A DNA stretch of 64,000 bases from Lonicera japonica (lineage: Eukaryota > Streptophyta > Magnoliopsida > Dipsacales > Caprifoliaceae): NCBI GenBank assembly GCA_021464415.1, contig CM038466.1:32456833-32520832 (forward strand), read 5' to 3'. Positions 53,197-64,000 of the stretch are shown here, piece after piece. Positions within the stretch are counted from its first letter, which is position 1; each line of letters begins with the position of its first letter. Below the pieces are notes generated by a model. It did not search any database, had not been told where the DNA came from, and saw nothing but the letters and a program-made list of their open reading frames with translations. The position numbers and the translations under genes were made by a program.

Positions 53197-56100
53197 GTTT
53201 TTCAATGCTACTGCATTCTCTTTTGTACATTATCTTTCACCTCCCCTTTCATACACTTCCAGTGTCTTAAAAACATGCTTGTGAGTTGAGAGTTCACACC
53301 CACCCCCCAAATCGTCCATTGAGAGTTAACCCTCAAAGTCCCAAACTAATTGTATAAACGGGGTAAGATGAGGCTATGTTATCATCGGCAAAACAACACT
53401 TCTGAAAGGGTTTACGCTCTTGTTATTTCTGGAATATATATAAATGGCTTATGGCTGCAAAACCAACAAACCAGCTTCATCTTAACTCTGACTGAATTCT
53501 AACCAAAAAGTATAGAGCTCGGAATTGTGTTCCCAAATACACTTGCCTGTTTACGTTTCTGTTAAGTAGCAAATGACAAAGGTTGATTTTTTATCCCTTG
53601 TTAAATTAAATTTGTAGAACAAGTGAACAACCTAGTTTAGGTGTCTACGAATTCTTTATCAAGATGAATACAATATCAAACAAGAAATTATAAAATCTGG
53701 TCTTGCAAACTCTTCCAAAGCAGAACTCAAAGCATATGATAGAGAAGATTATCCTCTTAATATTATTTCATCTCTCTTCTTAGATTTTCCACTCTTTCTA
53801 ATTGCGCATATTTTTGCGTACCCATAAACAACACCAAATAAGATTCCGTTAGTCCTCTTACTTTTGAAGAAAAAGTATACGCTTAAATAATACATGAACG
53901 GAGTAGTAATGAATTTATTGTGCTCGCACTTATAGCAAGCACATAAATTCTTTTTTAACTTTTAAGCTGCTGAGGAGGAAAATTGGTTATTGTTGTAGCA
54001 GTAAGCACATAAACTTCTCTTGATTAATTTAGAGACGAGGAGATTACAGAATTTTGCTACGGGATTATTACATACAAGGCCTGCTCAGAAGGTTGTAAGT
54101 TACGATATTTAACACTTGCGTTAGCATGTATTGGAATGATTCCTTCTCACTAAGCCACTTGCATTTCTTTTTCAATCTTTCTTCTCAACTTATTTGTATG
54201 CAAGTCACATGTGCATCTCCTGTGCTTAATGTTGCTTATTATTCTAGTGCAAGTTCTTTTGAAAATTCCAACATGGTGGTACAGAGCTTAAAGAAGGCAA
54301 CTTTAGAGGGTTGACATTTACTGGCATTGATCGGAGTTTTGTGCGGGGGGTGGGGGGAGCAATGTTGACTTGTCCAAGATGCAGCATTAGCACCTTTCGG
54401 TGGGTATCATAGGCATTAAGTGACCATTCCCATATAGATCCAGTCCTTGGGGCTGTGCTCGATGAAATTACCTCAGTGCCGAGTGCTTCCACTTGGAATC
54501 ACCTTCTTAATTAATCAACAATGCCTCATCACATAACACAATGGAAACGAAATCTGAACATATCTTTTGTCAATAGAAGACACATTTTTTGTAGTATATA
54601 TGATCTTTGGGCCAGCTAGTAAAGTGTAATATAATATGTTAAAGGAATGAACAAAATTCATCATTAACACTGATATAATGTGGGAGTATCATTATAAATA
54701 TTTTGTAAACTTGATTCGCAGCCAAAATAGATATTTGACTGTGAAAAAGATCAAAAATATATATATTCCAAGACAATAACAAAAGCAAAACAAGTGTAAA
54801 GGAAGTTAAAAGTAAGAAAAAGTAAGACAACCAAAACATTGTCATCATATAATCACATGTACAATTTAATCATTTAATTTATTTAATTTAATTTAATAGA
54901 AGAAATTCACCAAGTTGGGCCCAGGTCGCATACCTTGAGACCACGTGTGGAGTTTTAAATTAAAAGTCTCATTATTAAATGGTAGCACTTCAGTAACACT
55001 CCCCTACTTATATACTCATGTTGAGTTTTACAATTTTTTCACGTGGGATCAACGTTTGAGCCAACCATTCTCTACAATCTAGGCATAATTGGGTTCCATT
55101 CTTTTATTTCAGTTTTATAGTTTATTACTCAGTTCTCTATTAGATGGATTAAAATGCATTTAGGGTATACAATTATTTTAAATTATCCACATTTATTTAT
55201 GTTCTTTTGAAAAAGCAGATAATAATGACCATGGATGAATATTGTGTTTACCTTTACTCCTTCAGTGTCATCTCACTTGGATTTTAGTATCTTTTAACAA
55301 TAATTTTAGATATTTAAAAGAATCTTTGTGATCAAGACTTGATTTTGAATTTAAGGGGATTCAATATTAATTCCAAAAGAACTGACACATCAATGCGGTG
55401 ATTGATAGATTAAGTCTACACATTATCACGCCATCTACCACTTTTTTTGAGTCTTTGTTTTTGTATCAATTATGTCAAAAAAAAAAATTAATTTAAGAAC
55501 AAGAGAAAATACTTTTTCATCTCTTTATTTCTTTCCTTTTTTGTTTCTTTACCAATAATTTTTTTCTCCATTAATTTTTTTCCATGGCAAAATACTTATT
55601 TGTTTGTCTGTCAATAATTTGTTTATCTATATATTACTTTTCTTTTAACATGGCCAAAAACTCAACTTGGATCGTCAAACAAATCGTTGTGGAACATTTC
55701 TAAGAGCCTCATTTAAATTTGATCCTCCCCACTTTAATGAAGAATATTGACACGGGCCAGGTTTGACTTTATTCAAGTACAAATGCACAAGTGATGCTTT
55801 TATACATAAAGTTACTCATATACGTGTTTTATATACAACTAGGATTGGGACACGTGATACATGTGCAATATCATGATTTGTTTTTTAAAACAATTTAATA
55901 ATATGTGATTATATTTGGTAAAGTGGTTAAATGCTTTTCTTATTTTGTGTAAAGTCATGAGTTCAAATTTCGTAATTGAATTTTTCTGTTTTCTTTGCAT
56001 GTGGAGATATTTTCATAATTTAATTGAGACATCAAATAGCTCCATAAATAAAAGAAAAGAAGAAGGATATAAGTATATGTTGGCGAAAACGTGGAAATTA

Positions 56101-57254
56101 ACAATTTAAACAATAAGTAAAACCGAGTCTCGTGTAACACACAATCTCCTTAAAACAATTACGTCGCCTCCAACGATGCTTTTGAGGTTTGTTATAGCGT
56201 TTGTCTCCTAGGATAAAACAGTAAAGAGTGTCTACCTTTAGCACTTTGGTGTCACTCGCGAAACGAACTTAAATTGTGTATGAACATGATCACCACCAAA
56301 ACAAAACTATTCTAGAGAGCAAGAGAGAATTTCGTGAAAAGATGTGTGTGTTGAGTTGTGTGGAATGAGTTCTCCGAGACCTCCAATTTATACAAGGGGG
56401 GGAGCTCAAGAATTAATTTCCCATTAATTATAAAAAAAGGTTTAGTGTTAATTGCATCAATTAAACAAAAAAGTTTTTATAATTTAATAGGAATTAATTC
56501 AAAATTTAAAATGGGTGACTCTAAGTGCAAAACGTGACCTTACGCGGCTGCGCCTAGGTGCATAAGAAAGAGCCTTATATTTCTTAAAAACTTATAAGTT
56601 AGTGAAAGGTTATCTTTTGTAAACTAATAAATGTTTTCCCAAAGTTCCAATGTGGGACTAACGTTTCCCATTTTATTTTCCATCTCAAGTAGCTCACTCT
56701 GGGTGACAATTTCTCATTCACCCCAAATCCGTTTTGAGCAAACAAATGCACGATCTCGGTGTACTCACGGAGGAAAACACGAATCTATAATTTTCTTTCA
56801 CAACCGAGTGTGAAACCCCATTTAAAATTACCCTCAAAATGGCTAAGAAAGTTACTTTAAAACCATTTTTTCAACAATATATAGATATAGATTATTAATA
56901 GTAGAGATACATCGTGAGTTTTTAGTATTTGCATTAAAACTTTGTGTATTTGTTATTATACACTCATTTTTCAAAAAAAACAAAAAAAATTCTAGAAGAT
57001 TGTTACAAAATTGGAAACATATATTAGAGAGTGGCAATGTTCAGAATCTTAAAAAAAATATGTCATGTAGATAGTATGGTTACAAATTGTTATTATTCAA
57101 ATTATTTCTCAAGTTTAATTGTTATATTCAATAGGTATATGTATCGATTATTTCACTTATTTTTTAAAAATAAGACTATCAAACTCATGGGGTTTGTAAT
57201 TAGTTAGAAAGAATATTAGGTATTAGGTGTGACCACAAGAGAAGCCAATTGATG
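53197..57254. other. Noncoding spacer of unit B
   Basis: Collinear with 5,527-8,496, with about 1-2 percent differences, plus the unit B-only block at 55,165-56,180. No coding gene was recognised. Confidence 0.5.
55165..56180. repeat. About 1 kb present only in unit B
   Basis: Absent from unit A, where GCATTTAGG is joined to TGTGTTTTGAGGTTTG. At 55,905-55,985 it has GTAAAGTGGTTAAATGC followed by GTCATGAGTTCAAATTTCG. These resemble box A and box B of a tRNA-like SINE head (plus strand). No clean target duplication is visible, so a deletion in unit A is as likely as an insertion in unit B. Confidence 0.5.
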
Positions 57255-57490
57255 AGTCCTACATTCATTAGCTTCGAAAGACGTATAAGTAAACTAGAAT
57301 TATATATCTATATATAAGAGCAGAAAAAATAGTTGAGAGCATGCTTTTCTTGGCGTTTGGTTAACCTCAAGTGTAATATATGTTTTTATCAGTTTAATAT
57401 GTGATATGTGAATCAGTGGATCAATTGGTAGCATGATATTATATTAATTTTTTTCATGGGGAAGTCCAACTATCACTTGCTATTGGCGGT
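57255..57490 (+). pseudogene. U2 snRNA pseudogene (unit B)
   Basis: Copy of 8,497-8,732; the body starts about 57,341. The USE relic now reads AGTCCTACATTC, one step more decayed than in unit A. TATATATAAG is retained. Confidence 0.65.
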
Positions 57491-57549
57491 TACCAAATCG
57501 AGAAATTAGTAGATATAACTGTAATTAGACTATCCAATACGGTAATTTA

Positions 57550-58880
57550 AGGGGGTGTATTCAATTCAGATTTAAAAAAATAAAAAATTCTAACTTTTTA
57601 AAATTTGTGAATTCTGTTAGGTTCATGGATTATTTTAAATTCTTATAGAATCTGATAGATTCTTTTAGATTTATGCAGATTTTAATAAATTCGTGGATTT
57701 CTATAGATTTTAATAAGTCCGTTAAAAAAATAAAAAATTAAAAGACAAATAATAAAATAAATTAATTAGAAGTTTAAAGTAACATTATCAAAAATGTAAA
57801 GACAATTAACAAAATACATTATAAAAATTCATACTGCTCTATTCAAACATCATTATGATTATCATAACCCATTTCATTTTCATTGTTGTCCTCTTGATTT
57901 CCATTCTCATTATTTTGTGGCCACCTATTTACTAAAAAAACTCAAGGTGACAAATTTTTATTGTTTTCTTACAATTATTAATTGAATTTTATATTATGTT
58001 TTGTTTATATATTATTATTTTTATTTCATACTAATTATTTAATTCTTAGTATATACATATTCATTAATGGATTTAATGACATTTCTCGAGCATTACAACC
58101 ACGTGCAACACACGTGTACAAAAACTAATTATAATAAAAAATCAAAATATAAATAATAAAAGAATTTTGATTACAACTTTAAAGTAATAAGCAAATTATA
58201 AATCCGCCACAAACGGTTCAGATCAAGTATAAAATCCCAATGGATTGGGTTTTTTTGCCCTTTCTATTCAATTTTCATCTTCTGTCTAAAAAATTCATAA
58301 AATGGGAGAAAAAAAATTAAAGGGGCGACATCTATATAGTTTCGAAAGAATATGACTAATTAGATAATTAAAACTTTAAAAGTAGCAGTATCTAAATCGA
58401 GAAAAGGGTTTTAGATAGAGTGAATGAATTAGAGAGACGAGAAAAAAATTATAGAGACGAGAAAAAAATAATAAATAGGGTTTGGGAAAAGAAGAAGTTT
58501 TAGATAGAGAAAATAGAATAAAAGGATTTAATAGATTATAGCGACAGTAATATGTTTGGAGAAAGATGGAAAAGAAATCCATGTGAAATCTTTCGCTTGA
58601 AGAGAAGATTTGTTGATGGATTTGTTATTCATAAAAACACTCGCAAATCCATCAAAATCTATATACTTAAAAAATCTTTCCAAATTTATTGAGTTTTGAA
58701 TAACATAAGATTTTCAAAAACCCTAATTGAATACCAGAAGACTTTAAAAGACTTTTTAAAATCATAATTAAATACTATAAGATTTCAAAAGACTTTATAG
58801 AATCCCAATTGAATACCCATGGACTTTTAAAATCCAAAAAAAATCCAATATAATCTAAATTGAATACCCCCCCCCCCCCC
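57550..58880. mobile_element. Non-autonomous PIF/Harbinger-like element, uninterrupted (unit B)
   Basis: Same element as 8,793-11,268 without the solo LTR. The left end is GGGGGTGTATTCAATTCAG; the right end is TTGAATA followed by a long C run. Subterminal motifs match the inner Harbinger of unit A. No transposase was found. Confidence 0.65.
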
Positions 58881-60437
58881 TTTAGTGATGCTAAAATGGT
58901 ATTAGATCATCCAATATGGGTAATTTACTAATGCTAAAATTAGAAGATAATGGTGGATTTCTTTGTTACATGGTATTAGACCATCCAATATAGGTAATTT
59001 AGTGATGCTAAAATTAGAAGAGAATGGTGGATGTCTCTCGCCTCAAGGGAGAGACGGGTCACATTCACCTGCCTATCCCTCTCTAAAGCAAAAGGATAAC
59101 TCTCCCACACCACCAAACACGTAACACCACCACCCTTTTCACTCAAGAAGAATGAGATGATACATATGGTAATTTGGAAAGGCTTGAAATTGTATGTATA
59201 AGGAGAGTGATGGGTCAATGTGACCTACCCAAGGGGAGAAACGAGCAACATTCACCCGTTTGGCTAAAATTTAGCCCATTGTTAAATTTGGTCAAGCTAT
59301 TCCATACATGATATATAGCATTTGGTTAAATATACCTTAGGAACAACCTATTTATGTATCTTCTCCGTGAAGCATGTCTCCCTTTATCTTATCATGTAAA
59401 TGGAAGCTTGCTTATATTTTCCTCCTGAAATTTTGATCTTTTACCTTCCTCTTGCACTTTTTAATGATGTTTCTACCCTAATTTTTTAGTATTCTCATCT
59501 AAATCTACAGTCCTAGAATCTTTTCTAATTTTATTCTTCTGAAATTGGAATTATTCCTCCTCTATCATATTTCTTTCATTAAAATAAAATATAACATAAG
59601 ATTAGTTAAATTGAAAAGTCAACCTTTATTTTTATCCTTTGAACCAATGTATCCGTATCTTTGAACTAAATTGAAATATGTTCTTTTCAATAAATTAAGA
59701 TTTGGAATATTATGGTGTATTATGGTGAATTCTTCAGAAAAAATGGGGTCTTCAAAAATTGAATTGAATAAGTGAGATTTTGAGTAAGTGTTTGCATCAG
59801 CTTTTTCTGTCCGAAGAAATGATTCATCGAAATAATGAGTCACCATTGATATCGACACATCTGAGATCGCCAAATGTTCAGGAGTTCCTCTATTCAATCC
59901 TTTTCCTTCTTCATGTTGCTGGATATAAAAGTTCACCATGTGCTCCTTTGAGCCCCCCCCCCCCCCCCCCCGAAATCCTGAAACCTTCAAATTTGGGAGT
60001 CATTGCCGCATCACAATTTACTTTGAATTGATCTTCGGTTGGAGTTACCCATAAAGAGAGAAACATCTTGAGAGGCGTAATAAATACTAAAGAAGCTGCC
60101 TTGAACTTAGCCAACAAGCTTTCTGTTTTGTCCACTATGCCAAAAGTCAACCGCGGTGACCGCTCAAATAAAAACGAATTATAACCGCACTAAATCAACC
60201 ATGACACAGTGAATACAAGCTATTTAAAATCCTCCATGGAATCCCATATGAATTCTAACCATTCACAACCCCCATGCATGGTATACTAATATTAATAACT
60301 AAGTATCATTTGATTAGGCAATAACTAGCATATACGAATGAAACTACTGATTTATATAAAGGGAGTGAAAAAGGCAACAGTCAAAAAATGCATTGCCATA
60401 ACAGCTATAAAGGGAAGATGAAGATGCAAATGAAAGC
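58881..60437. other. Spacer with RVT_3-like relic and empty copia site
   Basis: Matches 11,270-12,281 joined to 40,193-40,722. The copia target CAATC lies undisturbed at about 59,896-59,900. The minus-strand frames 59,619-59,990 and 59,911-60,150 together make the RNase H-like relic, broken at a long C run (59,951-59,970). No functional gene is seen. Confidence 0.45.
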
Positions 60438-60501
60438 ATAAATTTCTCGGCCTTTAGGCTAGATCAAGTATAATGTTTGTTATCATAAATTCAATATCTA
60501 G
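60438..60501 (+). pseudogene. U2 snRNA 5' fragment (unit B)
   Basis: Copy of 40,723-40,786 with a few extra differences (AAGTATAATG for AAGTGTAATG). Confidence 0.6.
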
Positions 60502-60546
60502 CGAGTTAAACGAGCACTTAGTTAACTTTATGGGACTTGTCCTTAT

Positions 60547-60594
60547 GTCCCACATTGGAATGTATAAGATAGGAGGTGAAGAAAGCCTATAAAA
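60547..60594 (+). promoter_or_regulatory. U1 promoter: USE and TATA (unit B)
   Basis: GTCCCACATTG at 60,547-60,557 and TATAAAA at 60,588-60,594, with the same spacing as in unit A. Confidence 0.88.
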
Positions 60595-60618
60595 TGGAAT
60601 GGAGTTATACAAAGCAAC

Positions 60619-60777
60619 ATACTTACCTGGATGGGGTCAATGGGTGATCAAGAAGGCCCATGGCCTAGGTTAGTGACTTCCATTGCACTTAGGAAGGGTG
60701 CTCGCCTAAGGTCTACCCAAGTGGTGGAGCCTACATCATAATTTGTGGCAGAGGGGGCCTGCGTTCGCGCGGCCCCT
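60619..60777 (+). ncRNA. U1: U1 snRNA (unit B)
   Basis: Identical by eye to 40,905-41,063. All functional motifs are present: the 5' splice-site-pairing ACTTACCTG, the protein-binding loops, the Sm-like site and the complete 3' hairpin. Confidence 0.93.
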
Positions 60778-61032
60778 ACCTATTATAGTTATAATAATTT
60801 TAATAATTAATCTTTTCAACTTCTATTGGCACAAAAATATAATTTAATGAGATTCAAAACATTTGAAATACGGCCTAGAAATAGTATTCTTCTAAGGTAC
60901 ATGTCGAAAAATATTTAACAAATTTGAGCTCGACGAGTTTTTAATGATTCAAATTAATCTATTACATACTCTAAATCAATTTTCAAATCGAGGTCTCGCT
61001 CAATGTTCAACAACATGCAATCAGATACTCGA

Positions 61033-61290
61033 CTAATTTAGGTTGATATGGCCATAATTCATATATGCTCGTCGAACCTCATCATGTTGATTAACATGAT
61101 ATTTACAAATTTGTTTACACAACCCCGGATCCCGTTCAATATCTAATTCCATTGGCTCGACTACATGAGACATAGAAAGACATTGAAGATTGGGGCTATC
61201 AACATTATATTGTTCATTATTCCATTTCTTCTTTTTCTCAAAAAATGATAAAATAGTTTTCCCTTTTTTATTTGGTGGTTGATGTTCCAT
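61033..61290 (-). pseudogene. hAT/TTF-type transposase-like fragment (unit B)
   Basis: Same relic as at 41,329-41,579. The CGA arginine is kept, so the frame continues to RRAYMNYG before a one-base deletion ends it. As in unit A, no zinc finger or catalytic domain follows. Confidence 0.55.
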
Positions 61291-62517
61291 TGTTTAAAAC
61301 CTAAAATAAAAAAAAACAAATATTACTTTAACCCAACATTCCAAATCAATATTCAAGTAAATAAATATTTAATAATAACATTAGCATTATTAATATCATC
61401 ATATTAACTAGCTTAACCAAGATTAACATACAAAATTATTAAATCCACATCAATATTCTAGTAAATAAATACTTTAAAATTTAAATCCATATTTAGAGAG
61501 TTTATATTTGCCTCAAAGTAGGAGCAAAACTTTCTAAATAAAATCACTAAATCTTCCGAGTTCCAAAAGCTTTCACAATCCTGGACCATTTCACAAAGAA
61601 TAATACAATTTATTAATTAAAAAGCTAAAAACTTAAAAAGAAAAAAATACTAAAAGTCTAAAATAGGGAGAGAATTAAATACAATAATATAAGTAAAGAT
61701 TAAAGAATGAACTTACTTGTTAGAGAATAAAGAGACAATTCTCTAATTAAATGGAAGTAAAATAGAAGTAAAGCTTTGATTTTATTTTTCAATAAACAAT
61801 GGCCAAGCAATCACCAATGGAGGAGCTAGAAAGAATGAAGAGAAAGTGAGAGACTATCGAGAGCCGAGAGCCCGAGAAAGTGAGAATGCAAAGAGAACAA
61901 ACATAATAAAGAAAAAATTAGGTATTTTTTATTAAAATAGAATAAATATTTAAATGATTGATTGATAGGAATGTGACACGACTACATGAGTGGTTGGGGG
62001 TGATGCCGTATTGGGGTGTTGAAGACTTTGGGGCATGTTGAACATTGAGCCATGCAATCTGCAAAGCACATATTTTGTTATATAAATTAGTAGGTTTAAA
62101 ATATTTGAGCTAGGATAAGGGGTGAAGTAAAATTTAACAAAGGGGTGGGTTTATATTATTATTATTAAATTTTTTTATTATTAGTGTTAGCCGGTTTTTC
62201 AAAATTTTGCAAAAGCAATCAAGACAGAAAAGATTGACAAAATGTTGAATTCTTGTGTAATTCTGGAACATGTTTTTCTGTTTTATTACATGTGGTTTGT
62301 GGGTATTCATCCACTTCCTTGGAAGATATACATTTGCAGGTTCTTTTATCCTTTTTAATTTACCTGACTTGATCCCAGATTTTGAAGGTCTGGTGTGGAC
62401 TTCAAGAACATCTCCAATGCAAAATACTATAATGCATTTTGATTTATAAGGGAAGTATATCACATTTCTCTATGATAGTATATTTTGAGAGATATTATAG
62501 TAAATCACATTTTCGTG
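61291..62517. other. Spacer between U1 and U5 (unit B)
   Basis: Collinear with 41,580-42,789. It includes the empty TTA site used by the Harbinger element in unit A (about 62,495-62,499). U1 and U5 are about 1.8 kb apart here, against about 8 kb in unit A. No gene was recognised. Confidence 0.5.
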
Positions 62518-62567
62518 TTCCCACATTGAAAGAAAAAGGATGCAGAGACAGGAGCAGCAGAATAAGA
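62518..62567 (+). promoter_or_regulatory. U5 promoter (unit B)
   Basis: TTCCCACATTG at 62,518-62,528 and AATAAGA at 62,561-62,567, as in unit A. Confidence 0.7.
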
Positions 62568-62592
62568 ATGCGATCTAGCATCAAACAAAAAT

Positions 62593-62718
62593 TAATGCAG
62601 CTGCGCGGTGAGCACAGAGCGAACTATTCTTTCGCCTTTTACTAAAGAATACCGTGTGCTCGCCTCATTAAGCAGCATACGCCTATTTTTAGAGGTATCT
62701 CTTTTTCAAAGAGATCCC
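62593..62718 (+). ncRNA. U5: U5 snRNA (unit B)
   Basis: Loop I, inner stem, Sm-like site, 3' hairpin and 3' box (CAATTTCAGTTAAA) match unit A. It differs at about four positions in roughly 125: TAATGCAG, GAGCAC and AGAGCG on the 5' side, and CGCCTC on the 3' side of the lower stem. GAGCAC pairs better with GTGCTC than the unit A form, while CCTC weakens another pair. Confidence 0.83.
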
Positions 62719-62734
62719 TACAATTTCAGTTAAA

Positions 62735-63347
62735 CTTTGTTTTATAGATTTATTTTGGCAGAGGACTCTCTATTTGTTAACAAAAACTACCCATTAAGAA
62801 CTACTTCAGATTCTAATTTTTCGGTACTTTTGATTTGTGGTTTTTCATGGATTGGATGTGTAATAAGGAGGTGGTGGCAGCAACTGGCGGTAGACCAGTT
62901 GGAAACTTGTAGTGGTGGGGTATAAACGGTGAATTCCATCTATTGCATTTGGTATGCGTAGAAATCCCCTAAACCATGTGATAGAATGCAATGTTGTTTT
63001 ACTTCATAGCAAACAATTATTCTCGCTTGAGGGAAAAAAAACACCCAGTAATATGCAGAAAAAAGTCAGTTTTTTTTATTTCATACATTACATCAAGAAG
63101 TGGAAGGGCTGTAGCTATCCTTTCAAGTGTCATAGTTTGTTTTATTTCCTACATTACATCAATTTTTTGTCTTTCATTCGAAACATAATCAAGAGCACAT
63201 TTTTTGAAAAAAAATAATCTGAATTATAGTCGAGAGCATCAACAATATAATAATGAACAAGAAGCAAGTTATTGTAGAAACTCACTAACTAAATAAAAGG
63301 TAAGATGCAAAAAAGGACTCCAAATGAATTACATAATGGCTAGCAAT
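62735..63347. other. End of unit B
   Basis: Spacer after U5, matching 49,234-49,897. No gene was recognised. Confidence 0.5.
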
Positions 63348-63522
63348 GATTATGTGCTCTCATTATATTGTTATTGTTGCTTAATTCAGTTACGCCCTAT
63401 TGACTATTGTACATGTTTTCAGAAAACAAAGAGGCACATTGATATTGTACACTTAATTAGAAACTTCTTCTGATAGGGGCATACCACAAATAATGATGCA
63501 GGAAACACTTAATTGAGCCCCC

Positions 63523-63570
63523 TCCAAAGTGTAATGGAAGTCACTAACCAAAGCCATGGGCCTCAACGAG
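63523..63570 (-). pseudogene. U1 snRNA fragment (unit C)
   Basis: Same fragment as in units A and B but without the long C run. It has CCATGGGCC on the plus strand, closer to intact U1 than the other two copies. Confidence 0.6.
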
Positions 63571-63620
63571 CTAGCTATAAGCGAGAATTTATCAGAAAAA
63601 ATTAGATTGTAAGGGATATC

Positions 63621-63736
63621 TGAAAAAGAGAGACCCCTCCATAAATTGGAGTATGTTGTTGTATGCTGCGAGCATGCAGCATTCTCTTAGTTAAAGGCGA
63701 AAGAATAGTTCGCTTTGTGCTCCCCACATACGTGCA
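63621..63736 (-). pseudogene. U5-like relic (unit C)
   Basis: Third copy of the altered-loop U5 relic. It retains CGCCTTTAACTAA and differs by a few bases from units A and B. Confidence 0.6.
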
Positions 63737-64000
63737 TGATATTTACAAAACACTTCTCTCTCTCAGTCTTCTACATTTTTCTTGCGCATTTATCAGCTTC
63801 TACTTCTTTTAATGTGGGTATCGGGAAACATTGTTTACATGGTTTACACCATTAAGCATGTTCACACTATTAAGCATTATATCGAACTATATCGAACATG
63901 AATCACCATTAAACATTGTAATGAACAAAGTCGTTCTTCTCAACAGGAATCTTTAAAGTTCACACCCTTTATAATAGCAGAGAGAAACTAATCAATTGAA

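Larger units (their letters stand above)
49898..63347. repeat. Tandem snRNA unit B (13.45 kb, without large insertions)
   Basis: A complete unit that starts and ends at GATTATGTGCTCTC junctions (49,898 and 63,348). It carries the same snRNA content as unit A in the same order and gives empty sites for every large unit A insertion. It has its own approximately 1-kb extra segment at 55,165-56,180. Confidence 0.92.
63348..64000. repeat. Start of tandem snRNA unit C
   Basis: It begins with the same GATTATGTGCTCTC junction as unit B and follows unit B from 49,898 to about 50,560. It includes the U1 fragment (63,523-63,570) and the U5-like relic. It is more diverged than B is from A in this part. 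The window ends about 100 bases before its expected U2 variant. Confidence 0.9.

Overview
The window is nuclear DNA from a flowering plant, probably a eudicot. The evidence is Pol II snRNA promoters of plant type (upstream sequence element plus TATA at fixed spacing), a SIRE/Maximus-like Ty1/copia element, a Tat-lineage Ty3/gypsy element with two RNase H domains, and PIF/Harbinger DNA transposons. I see no ordinary single-copy protein gene; every sizeable open frame belongs to a mobile element or a relic of one.

The backbone is a tandem array of a spliceosomal snRNA gene unit. Unit A runs from about 1,659 to 49,897, unit B from 49,898 to 63,347, and unit C starts at 63,348 and leaves the window. 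Unit B is 13.45 kb. Unit A would be about 12.4 kb without its transposons. Each complete unit has one intact-looking U2 gene (minus strand; 4,332-4,530 and 52,006-52,204), one U1 (plus; 40,905-41,063 and 60,619-60,777) and one U5 (plus; 49,092-49,217 and 62,593-62,718). Each of these has an upstream sequence element near -70; U1 and U2 have a clear TATA near -30, and U5 a weak one. U2 and U5 have a recognisable 3' box. Several degenerate U1, U2 and U5 copies surround them, including a promoter-bearing U2 variant with an altered branch-point-recognition motif. No U4, U6 or tRNA gene was recognised.

Unit A alone was invaded, and unit B supplies the empty site in each case. (1) A solo gypsy LTR lies at 10,068-11,212 (target duplication CCATG). 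(2) A copia element lies at 12,282-40,192 (CAATC). Inside its pol gene sits a 17.9-kb gypsy element at 17,033-34,893 (GAGCC). (3) A Harbinger-like element lies at 42,790-48,993 (TTA) and contains a second, apparently complete PIF/Harbinger transposon at 43,261-48,928 (TAA). That inner transposon has perfect 52-bp terminal repeats and two intact spliced genes, a DDE transposase and a Myb/SANT-like protein.

The gypsy element carries two extra genes on the antisense strand: a 418-codon open frame like plant DUF7745 proteins, and a five-exon plant-mobile-domain (PMD) gene. A 14-bp palindrome (TTGTCGCGCGACAA) is repeated eight times just upstream of the LTR TATA box. It recurs only just upstream of the TATA boxes of the two antisense genes. 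The copia element has its own palindrome (TCAGTCGACTGA), twice in each LTR and four times upstream of its extra 3' ORF. These family-specific palindromes at every predicted transcription unit are the most interesting unexplained signal here, along with the U1/U2/U5 array. Both retrotransposon polyproteins are broken by stop codons, most of which look like cytosine-deamination products.
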